Below, one piece after another: positions 45,157 through 56,119 of a stretch of DNA of 64,000 nucleotides (positions within the stretch are counted from its first letter, which is position 1; every line of letters starts with the position of its first letter). This DNA comes from Mesostigma viride (lineage: Eukaryota > Streptophyta > Mesostigmatophyceae > Mesostigmatales > Mesostigmataceae), in contig RPFO01002048.1 of assembly GCA_009746045.1 (NCBI GenBank), forward strand, positions 1-64,000, given 5' to 3'. Under the pieces are notes generated by a model. It saw only the letters and a list, made by a program, of their open reading frames with translations. It had not been told where the DNA came from and made no database searches. A program made the position numbers and the translations under genes.

Positions 45157-46868
45157 GGGGGACGGTAGTCCCTACCGTCATGCAGGTAAGGACCAACAAC
45201 GAAAGGGAGAAAGCACACAACAAACATACTACTAACCACGCAGGGTTACTCTACTTGCCACGCAGGGCAAAATCAGATTGACCATAGGGGTACTATGTCC
45301 CAGCCCTTGTTCTCCAACGGGCCAGTAAAACCAATTCCCCCAAAACTCGCCACACAAGGACAAGTCTTGACGTAGTCAACGTATCTCCCTACTATAGGCC
45401 GAAGGGAGGAAACCAGATCCTATCACGTGAGGGCTTTCGGGTTTTGACCACAGAAACTTCTCCGCGTGGGTTAACAGTCGCCTGAATGAACAGCTCGTTT
45501 GACTTTTTCGCCATGGCGGGGCTTCCATGACTAGAGACTGCTCCAGACGGCGGGGATATTCCCAGTACTGACGGTACAGGGCATCCATCGGCATTATAGG
45601 TGTGGGGCGCTCCACCTTGCCTGCTGGCTGTCTTCCCACCACGAAGTCATTCCTAGATAGTGTCCACCTTCCGACTCCCACGTTTGTCCTATCTACCGGG
45701 ACCTTACACCAAGAACCAGGTCCAGGTTGGCCTAAGGCCGGCTACCTACCCCAGGTCAAGCATGACATTTCACGGTCGACTCAAGCAACATAATACCGTG
45801 ACCTCATCACGTGAGGCACCACTGGAAACTGGAATTAACAAATCACAGGGCAATGTGACTGGAAACTCCGGATCTCTGGACTGGAACAACAGGAACATGA
45901 ACCCCCATAATCCTTCCTGGAATCTCCCCCACTTCCCACAAATCCATCAATCTCCCTCTCACCGCTGCCCTCCCTGGCGACCGCGCTAGTGCAGGGCCGC
46001 GGCAGCATATAAAATTCCGCCAGCGACCCGAATCAGAGGCGCACCAATCAACGCCAAGTCAACCCAATTGATGGGGTCGACCGATACCAATACTACCGGA
46101 TGCATGGCTACAGGCGACGATGCTTATCACAACTGGGATAGTAATACGCGTGTGGCGGACACGTTGCGCGCGACCATGCACAGTGGCGCGGGCACGCAAT
46201 AATTGGGGTTCGCAACAGTGGTCCGCGGGGCGCGCACGCGCCATCATGTGACAGCGTTGTAAACGCCACAGCCGAGCAAAGGCCAAAATATGGATCACCG
46301 CAGTCGGACGTCATCAACGACTACGTACGGGAGGTGCTCGCGTGCAGAACTGACCAATGCAGTCGATGCAGGGAGGACTAGTCACCAAGCTGAATCACGT
46401 CTTGCCTGTGCGGAGATGCGCGCGCAAGCGCTGAACTCTCCATCCCGTCTGCAAGACCCCTGATGTCGAGTCAACCACAGCGGAAGGCCACCTCGAGGTA
46501 AGGCAGAAGGCGGGGAGACCTCTGGGGCCTGCCCGTCGTTCCTATCTACGTTATTGGCCTCTGGGGCCGACGCGTCTGCATCTGGTGCGGGCGTCTGTTC
46601 TACCTGGTTGACTAACTCTACTCCTCCCTTCCCCCTCGTCCGAAGATGTCGTCCGGGAAACGTAGTATGAGCGAGAGGCGCTGAATGGCCCGCAGCTAGT
46701 TTGGTAGAATGACACAGGCACCAATACTAGCTGCGACCATCACGTCTCCCGGGGGAAGTGACCGTGTATACGTCCGCCTCCTCCGCCTCCTCTTGCTGGT
46801 CACGTGCCTGGTATAGGTACTCCGCCACGACCACAGGAGGGCCGAGAGGTTCCAGCGCACTGAGGGAT
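45157..46868. other. Non-coding interior of the gag-only element
   Basis: Between gag and the 3' LTR. The largest minus frame (45376-45681, 101 codons) has no known domain. No pol motif is seen on either strand. Confidence 0.55.
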
Positions 46869-48884
46869 CAAACCTGAGTGTGGGATCCCTCCCCTTCCCC
46901 AGGGGACCGCGCGTCCGCGCGCTGGTCGTCGTCATCCGGGGGGCCTTGCTGGAACTTGTGGGCCCACGCTGGAACACGTGTGCGCGTCTTGAGTCGCGGG
47001 CAGTCCTTCTTGAGGTGTCCGATCTCGTTGCACCTGAAGCAGCGGGCCTTGGACACGTCGATGGTGTGTAGCTGTGTGGCGGGCACCTCATCGTCCTCGG
47101 ATTCCTCCTCCCGGACGGGTTCAACTTCCCGTGGGCTGGCTGAGCCCTGGTGCGTGATGATGTCGGCCACTTGGAGAAGGTACTGCTGGACGGCGTGGAT
47201 GTCAAGATTCGCCCAGGGCACCTCCGCGTAGTGCTTCTTAACCTCGTCCAGGAGGACAGGGTGAATAGCCTCCAGAAACCGAATCTTAATTGTACTCGGT
47301 CCACGTCAGGTCGCCGGTCAGCCGCGCCGCAAAGGAGTCAAAGGTGGTGAGGAACTCCGCCAAGTCAGTGTTGCCTTGACGTAGGCGGCCGAACTCAAAC
47401 CGCTCGGTCAGTCGATAGCCGGGAGGGATGAGCTTGCGCCGGATGCGCTCCAGCAGTTCCTCAACCGTCTGCGGGTATGACTGAGCCGCCACACTCTCGA
47501 CGTTAAGCATCCCGACTACTGATGGGTCCATGCACTTCACCACCACGTACGGGATCAGCACCTTGGTGGCCAGCTGCCACTCGTTGTGTTCACACCATAC
47601 AGTGTACAGCTGCTGCCACATACGAGCCCACTCGTCGATCTCGCGTGGACTCATGCCCGCGTGGAGCTTGGGCACCGCCTTGAAATCTGGCAGGGGCGGG
47701 GCCTTGACCGGCTCTCCCAGGGGCCCGCCCGTCTCGCAGTACGCGGGACTGGAAAAGGTGGGGGGCTGTTGGCGCCTCGCCCACGCTTCATAATGGGACG
47801 GTCCATGGGAGGGGGCATACGGGGCAGACTCGCGCCGGGATACAAGAGCGTCCGCGCCGCGCCAAGCTGGATAGTCGCCAGTCCCACGTCGGGGCGCGTA
47901 GGCGTCAGATTGCCGCCGAAAGGCGAAGCAGTCCGACTCACGCCGCACGCGGACCGACGTGGGATGCTCGTAGCCAGGGTCGTCCAAGGGCAGCCGATTG
48001 AAGTTGACATTCGTGGACGCGCTCCTGGCGGGTGTGTATGGTGGTACGGTGGGGAATGGGCTAGGAGGAGCGTGTCCATCGTCCCATGGGTCGCCGTGGA
48101 CGTAGGCCTCGACGATCCTGGCGCTCTAGGCGGGGACCTGGACTCTCGCTCGTAAGACCCGAAGGATACCCGACGAGGGACCCGCCAGGGCTCCTGCCTC
48201 GACCCCCCCCGTCCACGCCCGGCCCATGCATGGGTCAGACGCGTGCTCCCGCGCGCGTACGTCGCCGGGTAGTACCGATCCATGCGAGCAGCAGGCGGGG
48301 GTACGAACGGAGAGCTGGCTGTTGAGCTACCTGCGTCCTCTACATCCTCTTCCTCCTGCGCATCTTCCACGGAAGGGGGTCGCTGCGTAGGAGGTACCCT
48401 GTCCCAGTTGCCCATATGCTGGGTCAATAGCGTTCGCAGCTGCTGCTGCGTCTGCTGTCGCTGTCGCTGCTGGTGCTGCTGCGGCTGTCGCGACGGCGGC
48501 GACTGCTGAGACTGAGGCTGTCGCTGCGGCGACTGCTGAGACAATTGCTGCCGCTGCGGCGACGGCTGAGGCACATGCTGTCGCTGCGGCAACTGCTGAG
48601 GCTGATGCTGTCGCTGCGGCGACTGCTGTTGCTGATCAAACCCTAGGGCAGCTTGTTCTATCTGCGACTCTAGCTAGAATAGTCTGCCGTTGTGCGGTAA
48701 CCCTAGCGGCTGCACGATCGGATCTCCGGGAGCCTCTGGAAGCGCTAGATCTTCTGGAACCCTGACTGGACGTGCTGGATCTTCTGGAACCCCGACTGGA
48801 CGCGCTAGCCGCGTCTTCTTTCTCTCTATTGTCCTCTGGGGACTGTGCAGTACCTGTACCTCGCCTCCTATGCCTCCGGGGCAT
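46868..48884 (-). pseudogene. Gag with CCHC zinc knuckle, frame-interrupted
   Basis: Minus strand from the ATG at 48884 (MPRRHRRRGTG), with an Arg/Ser-rich start (SRGSRRSSTSSQGSRRSS), a Gln/Pro-rich repeat (PQRQ units, 48620-48450) and an acidic patch. The capsid-like core is in another frame from about 48130: VVKCMDPSVVGML, ELLERIRRKLIPPGYRL, GNTDLAEFLTTFDSFAARL (47545-47320). The frame stops at 47286 (TAA) and resumes one base over with KIRFLEAIHPVLLDEVKKHY. The knuckle CFRCNEIGHLKKDC (C-x2-C-x4-H-x4-C) lies at about 47045-47004. Breaks lie near 48650, 48140 and 47290. The last could be read by a +1 shift at AAT-TAA-G. Whether the breaks are mutation, sequence error or recoding is open. Confidence 0.8.
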
Positions 48885-50037
48885 TTAGGCCGTTGTACCT
48901 TACCCACACCGTACACTGCAAGCAACACCTCCCCAGTGAGAGAGAGAGAGAGATGACAACCGCATAATGTATATATATACTTTAATAGTACTTATTACTG
49001 ATATTAACTATTAGCTATTAACTATTAACACTAGGCTATGACCAGTAGTGCTATAGAGCTGCTGTATCAAACACTATCTAGTGCTTATGACCTAAAGGAG
49101 GTGCCCAGGCGGAGCTGCTCTAGTGCTCGCAACACATCATGTGCAGGTAGCGGTGTGAGATACCTAGTCTGGTGCAGCCCTTATGGGAGTAGTATATTAT
49201 CCCTAATAGACTAACCTGCCTCTGTGATGAATAGGTCTATAACCTCCGTCATTATTACGTCTATTGTGAGAGGTTCCCATGAACTACCGATTAGGTATAA
49301 AGCAATATCACACGGTATTGAAGCATGAAATGCAGGAAGGGAAAGAAAAGGAGGACAGCCCACCCAGGATACCTCTACGTGCAGGTGACGTGCTCACAGC
49401 GAGAGAGAAACACAAGGCAGAAACAAAACGTTCACAAACAGTACGAAGAAGAACGTTGAGGTACAGCCACCGGCAACACAGTAAGGCAACGGCCAGCCGG
49501 TGACTACCCTCGAGCCGTAGGCAGCGTTGCCCTCTGGGGGTCCGCCCACGGCTCACGAACGTTGGCCTCTGGGGCAACGTGGGTACCAACAGTCACGAAC
49601 ATGAAATCGGACACGACAGAAAACATATACCCCGTTGCTACGCGCGTGGGTAAGACAGGGGACAAGAAGGACTTATATATATTGCTTTACCGATGCCTTA
49701 CTGCCGTCAGTATCGTTGAAAACCCTGAGTTCTGGCCGCCACCTGGTGTCGTTGAAAGCCGGAGCTCTGGCCGCCACCGGGTGTCGTTGAAAACTGGGGC
49801 TTTAGCCGCTACCGTCGGCAGCCCAACACCACGGGATCGCTGCTGACCCCGCCGAGTATTCCTTACTGGCCGCTCGCCGTCTAGGTCGTCGTTGAATCCC
49901 TTGCGGGATTGCCGCCGACCTGTCCAGCGGTCGTTGAATAATGGAACCTCTATCTACACCAAGCTCCGCCTTGGTCTTCCTAACTGGCTACACTAGCTCT
50001 CTCTGCGAGAGTTAGCTAACCTTGCCAGCAACACAAA
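48885..50037. other. 5' leader of the gag-only element
   Basis: About 1.15 kb between the PBS and gag on the minus strand. It contains a GAGAGAGAGAGAG microsatellite at 48939-48953 and several similar segments containing GTCGTTGAAA..CCGG (49685-49945). No supported ORF; packaging signals are expected here but not identifiable. Confidence 0.5.
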
Positions 50038-50049
50038 CCTCCGATACCA
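50038..50049 (-). other. Primer-binding site, initiator tRNA-Met-like
   Basis: Coding strand TGGTATCGGAGG begins one base after the 5' LTR end. It resembles the common copia-type PBS TGGTATCAGAGC, complementary to the 3' end of initiator tRNA-Met, with two differences. Confidence 0.75.
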
Positions 50050-50050
50050 G

Positions 50051-50725
50051 TGTAACGAACCCAGATTTACACCTAAACCTGAGCTACGTCGCGAAAGATC
50101 AACTGTGCCGGTAAGAGGGAGAATCAAGGTGGCCTAATGCAGATTGCGCTTCACGACTGGGGTCGTGAGATATCTGGCACCGCGACTTGATGCCAAGCTA
50201 ATTAATACGCACTTATAATGGCTAGCAAGACCAATTACAAATGGATAAGTGCCCCAGGTTCAGACAGGTGATAACACACTCATTTCATTCCGAACCAAGA
50301 GGACGAGACTCTCGTCCTCGGACCAATTTCACCTAGGTCTGCCACCAAGCTGGCAAGTGGCGCCGACATGGCGCCGACCTTCCAGAGAATTACGAAGCAT
50401 GCAGTCCACGCAAGATCCTCGGGTCGACATCGACCCTCACCAGGCTACAGAATCCACGCATGAGTACAATATCTCAACCAGCTATAAAGTACGCAGCGCG
50501 GCGCGACTGCACCGGCCCCTAGAAGATCGCATACATCAACCTAGGCCCAAAATAACTGGTCCGAATCACACAAACTATCATAATTCCATACAAAAGTCCT
50601 GACCAAGGGACAATTCCCAAATTAAGTCCCGAAATGAGTCCCAAAGTCCTACGGACTATGACAACAAGCCAAAACACATAATTTATTCCATTGTTGCGCC
50701 CGTTCCAAGGGTCGGGTTCGCAACA
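50051..50725 (-). repeat. 5' LTR of the gag-only element
   Basis: Partner of 44464-45141, lacking three bases (AAT) near 50203. Immediately followed by the right CACAC target duplication (50726-50730). Confidence 0.95.
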
Positions 50726-50730
50726 CACAC

Positions 50731-51222
50731 GCGGTTCATGCCCAGGTGCATACTTTGGTGCAACAAATTTGACAGTGGCTGGCTGTGTGTCAACCAAAGT
50801 ATGGAGTGGTACCTGAAAATGATCAAGTGACACCCCACCCAGGCCCTGTACCTCAAGCCTATCACAAGAGATGGTGACACCTGGGCATGAAATAAATGGA
50901 TCACCCAACAAAGCATTTCCTGTGTATCCTTCCAATACCTGAAATGGTGTGCATGGAGATACCAAGAATTATGTTTAAGGTAACCTGACCTTTAACAGTC
51001 AAGCTAGTCTGCCCAGAGAAATCAGCCACCCGTTGCCATGGGGAAGGCTCTAACTCTAGGTGTGGTACAGCCAATGCACTGATGATGCTAACCTGAGCGT
51101 GGGTGTCAACTGCGACTAGAGCTGGATTGTTGTCGCTTTGACCTGCCCTACTCACTTTGGCTGACCCTGTGTACGTGAGCTTTAGCTCTATGTGCTGCTT
51201 GCAGTATGCGGACCGCTTCTGC
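50731..51222 (-). pseudogene. Retropepsin-type aspartic protease fragment
   Basis: Minus-strand translation gives ALVAVDTHAQVSIISALAVP (about 51120-51060), then VADFSGQTSLTVKGQVTLNI. After a frameshift near 50960 it continues FQVLEGYTGNALLGDPFI (50945-50890). This is the layout of retroviral-type proteases (active-site D-T/S-G-A, glycine-rich flap, ILGxDF-like segment). The active-site Gly is His here (GAC ACC CAC), which should abolish or impair activity. Family proteases cleave the gag-pol polyprotein. The coding region is cut at the right by the TIR element (TAA, 51223-51225) and at the left by the CACAC duplication of the LTR element. Confidence 0.7.
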
Positions 51223-51225
51223 TAA

Positions 51226-51257
51226 CCCTACCAGCCATTAAGAATGTACTCCAGCAC
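51226..51257 (+). repeat. Left TIR of the 8.44-kb element
   Basis: Starts CCCTACCAGCCATTAAGAAT and ends CTCCAGCAC. Two mismatches to the right TIR. Preceded by TAA. Confidence 0.9.
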
Positions 51258-51259
51258 GC

Positions 51260-52095
51260 AAAATGTACTTCGTACCGAAGTTTGTCTTTTTATGCTGAAA
51301 ATTGTCATGCATGATGTTTGCAACCAAAATAGACCTCGTACAAAGTTTGGTATCGATCGGACGTCATCTTGGTGACATTTGCTAGCAATAAAGGTACATT
51401 TTTGTCATTTTTTGTTAAATTAAATAGTAATAAATAGGAAACAGTACTAAATCACGTCAAACCATCATGGATATTTGCAAGCAACCTAATTACCACTAGA
51501 ATAGACCATGCACAAAGTTTGGGGTCAATCTGAACTCAAAATAGTGACGTTTGCTAGCATAAATACTGCATTTTTTGCCATTTTCAAGCATTTTGCTCAG
51601 TGTAAGCTACTAAACAATATCAAACTACGTCATAAAGCTATGAAATATTGGAAGCAACCTAAACACCACTAGATTAGACCATGGGCTAAGTTTGGGCTCA
51701 GTCTGACGTCAAAATAGTGACGTTTGCTAGCATAAATGGTGCATTTTTTGCCATTTTCAAGCATTTTGCTCAGTGTAAGCTACTAAACAATATCAAACTA
51801 TGTCAGAAAGCTATGAAATGTTGGAAGCAACCTAACACCACTAGATTAGACCATGGGCCAAGTTTGGGCCCAGTTTGATCTCAAAATAGTGACGTTTGCT
51901 AGCATAAATGGTGCAATTTTTGCCTTTTTCAAGCATTTTGGTAAGTATCCCTCAAACTATGTCAGAAAACTGTGAATTGTTGTAAATAACCTGTTTGCCA
52001 CTACATTAGACCATCCTCAACTTGTAAGGTCAGGCATAGGTAAAGGTAGTGACATTTGCTAGCACTATATACAAGCATATTATGCCTCTTTTCGC
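51260..52095. repeat. Subterminal tandem repeats, period about 172 bp
   Basis: The anchor GTGAC(G/A)TTTGCTAGCA recurs near 51371, 51543, 51716, 51888 and 52048 (periods 172, 173, 172, 160). The middle units are the most alike, sharing AAATAGTGACGTTTGCTAGC and GCCATTTTCAAGCATTTTG; the outer units are degenerate. AT-rich and non-coding. Confidence 0.9.
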
Positions 52096-52523
52096 ATATA
52101 CACATCAAAAATAACAAGACATCATCATATCATGGCCTTAATACAAGGTGTGCAAATGCAAATCACACCAGATCGGATGACCAATGATGGGTGGCTGCAT
52201 GCCATCACATCTACCAGGCTGCAGGGTGAGAGGCCACATCGCTACAAGACAGGAATCCTCGCAATTGCACAACACCGCTAGTACACTGTGCACATACCCC
52301 AAGAGGATTTGGCTACAAGCCATAAAAGTTTGGCCATGCTAACACATTCTTCATCCAAGCAAAATGCAGCCTCTCCAAACTCAACTCGTTGATTTAAATT
52401 CAGCTAGGCCAGGCGTGCATGCTCTACTTGCCGACAACCATGAGTAAACTTGTCTACCACTTCATTCCATGCGCCGGTAGATGGCACCGTCTCATCTACC
52501 AGTCATCCCCGGCTCCCATTCCG

Positions 52524-52662
52524 CATCCTCCTCTCCCTCTCCCTCTCCCTCTTCCTCCTCCCCCTCCCCCTCCCATTCTCCCTCCCCCTCTCCCTCCTCC
52601 TCCCCCTCCTCCTCCCCCTCTTTCTCCCCCTCTTTCTCTCCCTCTTCCTCCTCCTCCCCGCC
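52524..52662. repeat. CTC/CCT pyrimidine tract
   Basis: About 140 bp of CTCCCT, CTCCTC and CTTTCTCCC units, almost purely pyrimidine on the plus strand. It lies just downstream of the minus-strand gene at 52712. ORFs of Pro/Ser/Leu or Glu/Gly repeats here are compositional. Confidence 0.9.
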
Positions 52663-52711
52663 TTCACTGTCACTGTGCACAGCAGGGACGGCATCGTCTA
52701 TGTGGGTGCCA

Positions 52712-54591
52712 TCACCTGCGTTCACGGTGCCAGCCTAGCTCCTGTGGAAAGAAGCGAGCGCGGCCAAATGCCTCGACTGGGTGTGGGCAGCCGCACACGA
52801 ACTGCGTCACCTCCGCCAGGGCATGATAGTCCTCATACTGCCCATCAGCCCACATCGCCTTGATGAGCAGGTGACCTCCCCTTTCCTGAACCTTAGTGAC
52901 CCAGCCATGGAAGCGCTCCCTCTTCCTCGCTATCCCCGGAAACAGGGCACACAGGCGCATCCCGATAAGCGCACGTGCTCCATGCTCGGCAAAGTAGGCA
53001 TTGCAGTCATCCTTTGCTGCTGCCCTGGCGGCGGTGGCAGTCTTGTAATGCTCAAAGTCAATCTGCGGGTGCTCTTTCAACGCCGCCACCGTGGCAGCTG
53101 ACAGTTTGCCGGTACTGATCAGCTCAGGCTGGTGCACCTCTGCCGTACCGCCCACTGTCCAGTGCTGCAGGTGTACATCAGAAATGGGGACCGTCATCCC
53201 TGCGCTGCCGCCACCTAATGTCACTCTAGAAAACTGGCCCGTCCACGACGGTGCGTAGTAAGGAGAGGCGACAATGCTGTCACGCTCCGTGCGATCGCCT
53301 TCCAGATCAAGGACCTTCACCAGCATGTGTGGTGCCCACGGCATTCCCTGCCCGCAGGTGACGGCTGGCCGCTTAACAACGAGTAGGTCGCTGCGTCGTA
53401 TGAGGCTTCCATTCACCTTGAAGGTGTGCCTGCCGGAAATCAGTGTGCGCAAAGCGGGCGTTGCCGTTGATGTGCTCCCTCGCGCAGCGGGCGCACATGC
53501 GCGGTTGATCTGCGCTTGAATCTCGCGGGCAGGGCAAGCGACGTGTGAGATTACTTGTTTTATGGGCAGCCTCAGTGCTCGTGTTGCCCGCGCAACCGAC
53601 TGGTCGCCTGCAGATCGCAGCGGTAAGGGTACCGCCTTGTTCGCTTGCAGTTCACGCTTCTCTTTGAGCTTTTGCTCCATGATGTCGAACAGATTCTCGT
53701 TGTTGGCACGCACATCCTCCACGGACTTTGGCACCTGCTCAATCCATCCGTCCAGCAACTGCTGCTTCTCAGCGGCGACGATGTCAGGAAAAAGGCTGTG
53801 AAGGCTAGCGCAGGTACATCTCCTGGCACCGCCCTCGTCCCATTCAAAAAGCGGCACTAGACCAGGACTTCCTTTGGGGCCTTGCCACGCTCTATGAGGA
53901 GGCACCCATAGACAGGATCTCCCTGCGGGGTGTACCCAATGGGCGTGACCCCGTCACAAGCCTCGCCATTAGGCCCTGTGGGCTGCCACTTGTTCACCGG
54001 TGCATTTACCAACGTCTCCGATGCGGCTAGGCGCCAGCGGACATACACGGTCATATCCGGGCCCCAAAACACTTCGAGATCGAACACCTTCGAAGAGCGG
54101 TGCCTCTCCCTCTCGGCTTCGGTTGCTGGCTCATCATCCAAGTCGGCGGTGGCGCCCGCGCCCGCACCCGCGCCGGCGCCTGCGCCCCCACCCCCGCCCG
54201 CGCCCGCGCGCGCGCCTTGGGTGGCGCCCGCGCCCGCACCCGCGCCGGCGCCTGCGCCCCCGCCCCCGCCCCCGCCTGGGCCCGCGCCCGCGCCCGCGTC
54301 TTGGGTGGCGCCCGCGCCCGCACCCGCGCCTTCTCCCCCGCCCCCGCCCCCGCCCGCGCCCCCGCCCGCGCCATGGGTGTGGCCCGCGGCTGGCTTCTTC
54401 GGAAATGCGTCCATCGATATCACCCACCGGCCGTCAGCGGTGGATGCACCCTTTCGGCCACGTTGTGACATCAAGCGCGGCGTCCCCAATAGAACAGTCA
54501 TGCAATATGAATAATCATTAGTATCAACGATGCGTTCATGCAGGCGTGAACTGTGAAATACAACAAGCATGCAACAACGACTCCAGCACAC
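52712..54591 (-). pseudogene. Multi-domain ORF inside the TIR element, one frameshift
   Basis: Two overlapping minus-strand frames read as one protein. Part 1 (54591-53857, 244 codons) has MDAFPKKPAAGHTHG, a long Gly-Ala low-complexity stretch (54372-54150), then a globular segment VFDLEVFWGPDMTVYVRWRL..KWQPTG. Part 2 (53905-52712, 397 codons) follows after a 2-base shift near 53862: PLFEWDEGG, a helical region (EDVRANNENLFDIMEQKLKE), a BAH-like stretch (LLVVKRPAVT, MLVKVLDLEGDRTE, VPISDVHLQHW; 53390-53165) and a Tudor-like end (GMRLCALFPGIARKRERFHG, WADGQYEDYHALAEV). BAH and Tudor calls are weak fold-pattern guesses. No DDE transposase motif is visible. It may be element cargo, a captured host chromatin-reader-like gene, or an accessory transposition protein. 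Confidence 0.5.
54150..54372. repeat. GC-rich GCGCCC/GCCCGC repeat within the ORF
   Basis: Interspersed (GCGCCC)(GCGCCC)(GCACCC) units form larger blocks of about 100 bp around GTGGCGCCC (54148, 54219, 54306). In the ORF frame they encode Gly-Ala repeats. Confidence 0.85.
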
Positions 54592-54748
54592 TTAGTAAAT
54601 ACTGCTCATAATATCTGTGGCACATGCAACATGGTTAAAACACACATGGATGACCTGTATGGCTGCACATGAACTGTCCACCTAGAGAAGACTAGAAATT
54701 CAGCATGATATCAAGAGCCATCCACACAAATATATGTCTTACCGCAGC

Positions 54749-55406
54749 TTAGGGCTTCTTCGGGTTGAGTTGGCGAATCGAGCTTGTTGAGCCCTGCTCG
54801 AAGTAATGCTCAAATGCGATGCCCAGGCCCGCCAGCACATCATCAAATGTGATTAGTTTCACAGGTGGTCCGAAGAGTTCCAAACGTGGTTGCTAATTTT
54901 CAGGCAGTGCCTGAAGGCCGCCTCGAAAGTGAAACGCGAAAGTGAAAAGGGGTCACAAACCCTATGTTCATATCCTTGACTCCCCCGTCGAGAACGAACC
55001 GAAAACCAGCGCCATGAACGAACTTGTGACGAGTAGATGACGACATCGTGGTTATGGCGTCGTACCCCCCCTGGTGCAGCTGCTGCTTTATCGCCGCCTT
55101 CCTGTCCTCTTGCTTCCGCCCGGGCGAAAACCAGGCGCTTCGCAATGCCTGGAGATGTGATATTCTAATGGGCTTCATGCACTCGTGGCCGCACTTACAG
55201 TCGAACGTCTCGTCGGTCACTAGGCTGCCGGCATGGGTGCTGCCGCTTAGCACTATGGCTGCGAACTTGCGCTTCCCATGGTGTCCCATCACCATGATAG
55301 CGAAAGCCAGGAAGCAGATAGCCACGATTATGTCCCAGCAAAGCCATAGCACACCTTCCGTTTCGACCGCCATGTCGGCCACTAGTCCGGATAGCTCAAT
55401 GTGCAC
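54749..55406 (-). CDS. Unidentified Cys-cluster ORF in the TIR element, possible transposase N-terminus
   Basis: An open frame of 168 codons (55406-54900) starts MHIELSGLVADMAVETEG, has a hydrophobic stretch WLCWDIIVAICFLAFAIMVM, then C-K-C-G-x3-C, an LQALRSAWF helix with EDRKAAIKQQL, and KFVHGAGFRFVLDGG. A C-x-C-G..C cluster followed by helices and a G-F..DG segment is reminiscent of N-terminal regions of several eukaryotic transposase-like proteins; I cannot name the family. Just downstream, 54890-54749 has a second open piece in one frame (LFGPPVKLITFDDVLAGLGI, FEHYFEQG, ending NPKKP and TAA), which may be its next exon; the splice sites are not clear. The first 25 codons lie inside the palindrome arm, so a mirror copy of the gene start exists at 55874 on the plus strand. 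Confidence 0.4.
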
Positions 55407-55947
55407 CTGACCTTGACACTAATCGCACAAACAGCCACAATTTTGCAAGCAAGAAGACATGGCTACCTCGGCATTTCATGAAATGTACTTCGTGAAATGC
55501 ATTTCGTGAAATGTACTAAGGAACGTGATTGGCCGGCGTTCGCTCGCCAAATCTCGCAAAATGTACTAAGGCACGTGATTGGTCCCGCAAAATGTACTAA
55601 GGAACGTGATTGGCCGGCGAAGATTCTGTAGGGAATTTTAATTGCAGCAAACAGAATCTTCGCCGGCCAATCACGTTCCTTAGTACATTTTGCGGGACCA
55701 ATCACGTGCCTTAGTACATTTTGCGAGATTTGGCGAGCGAACGCCGGCCAATCACGTTCCTTAGTACATTTCACGAAATGCATTTCACGAAGTACATTTC
55801 ATGAAATGCCGAGGTAGCCATGTCTTCTTGCTTGCAAAATTGTGGCTGTTTGTGCGATTAGTGTCAAGGTCAGGTGCACATTGAGCTATCCGGACTAGTG
55901 GCCGACATGGCGGTCGAAACGGAAGGTGTGCTATGGCTTTGCTGGGA
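55333..55947. repeat. 615-bp palindrome: two 297-bp arms, 21-bp spacer
   Basis: Left arm 55333-55629 and right arm 55651-55947 are reverse complements with no indel: both arm ends and both spacer ends give the same coordinate sum, 111280. I saw no mismatch in the parts compared. Each arm holds three similar units with TGTACTAAGG(A/C)ACGTGATTGG (55513, 55562, 55593 in the left arm), the block ACAGAATCTTCGCCGGCC near the spacer, and the first codons of MHIELSGLVADM pointing outward. Matching stops sharply at 55333 and 55947. Confidence 0.95.
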
Positions 55948-56119
55948 TGATTATCATCGTAGTACATCATATGTATTACAGTACATTTCACGAAGTACAT
56001 TTCATGGAGGCAGAGGGAAAGTTCCTGTTCATGGTGAGTCGGGGTTAGCAATCACGGCAATGTCGATACATGTACTTGCAGTATATACAAATGCCATAAT
56101 GTCCTTAGATGCAGCATGA
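55874..56119 (+). pseudogene. Mirror-image copy of the MHIELSGL gene start
   Basis: The plus-strand frame repeats the first 25 codons of the minus-strand ORF at 55406 (MHIELSGLVADMAVETEGVL, then WLCWD), then diverges at 55948 into unrelated sequence (DYHRSTSYVLQ) and stops at 56119. It is a by-product of the palindrome and a truncated duplicate rather than a gene. Confidence 0.7.

Larger units (their letters stand above)
44464..50725 (-). mobile_element. Young gag-only LTR retrotransposon (TR-GAG-like)
   Basis: 6262 bp with LTRs of 678 bp (44464-45141) and 675 bp (50051-50725) that I find identical except for one 3-bp AAT indel. LTR ends are TGTTGCGAACCC and GGGTTCGTTACA on the coding (minus) strand. 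A primer-binding site follows the 5' LTR, a purine tract precedes the 3' LTR, and CACAC flanks the whole. The interior encodes a Gag with CCHC knuckle, in several frames. I see no protease, integrase, RT or RNase H, so mobility must have depended on proteins supplied in trans. Near-identical LTRs mean recent insertion, and it sits inside a much more decayed element. Confidence 0.93.
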
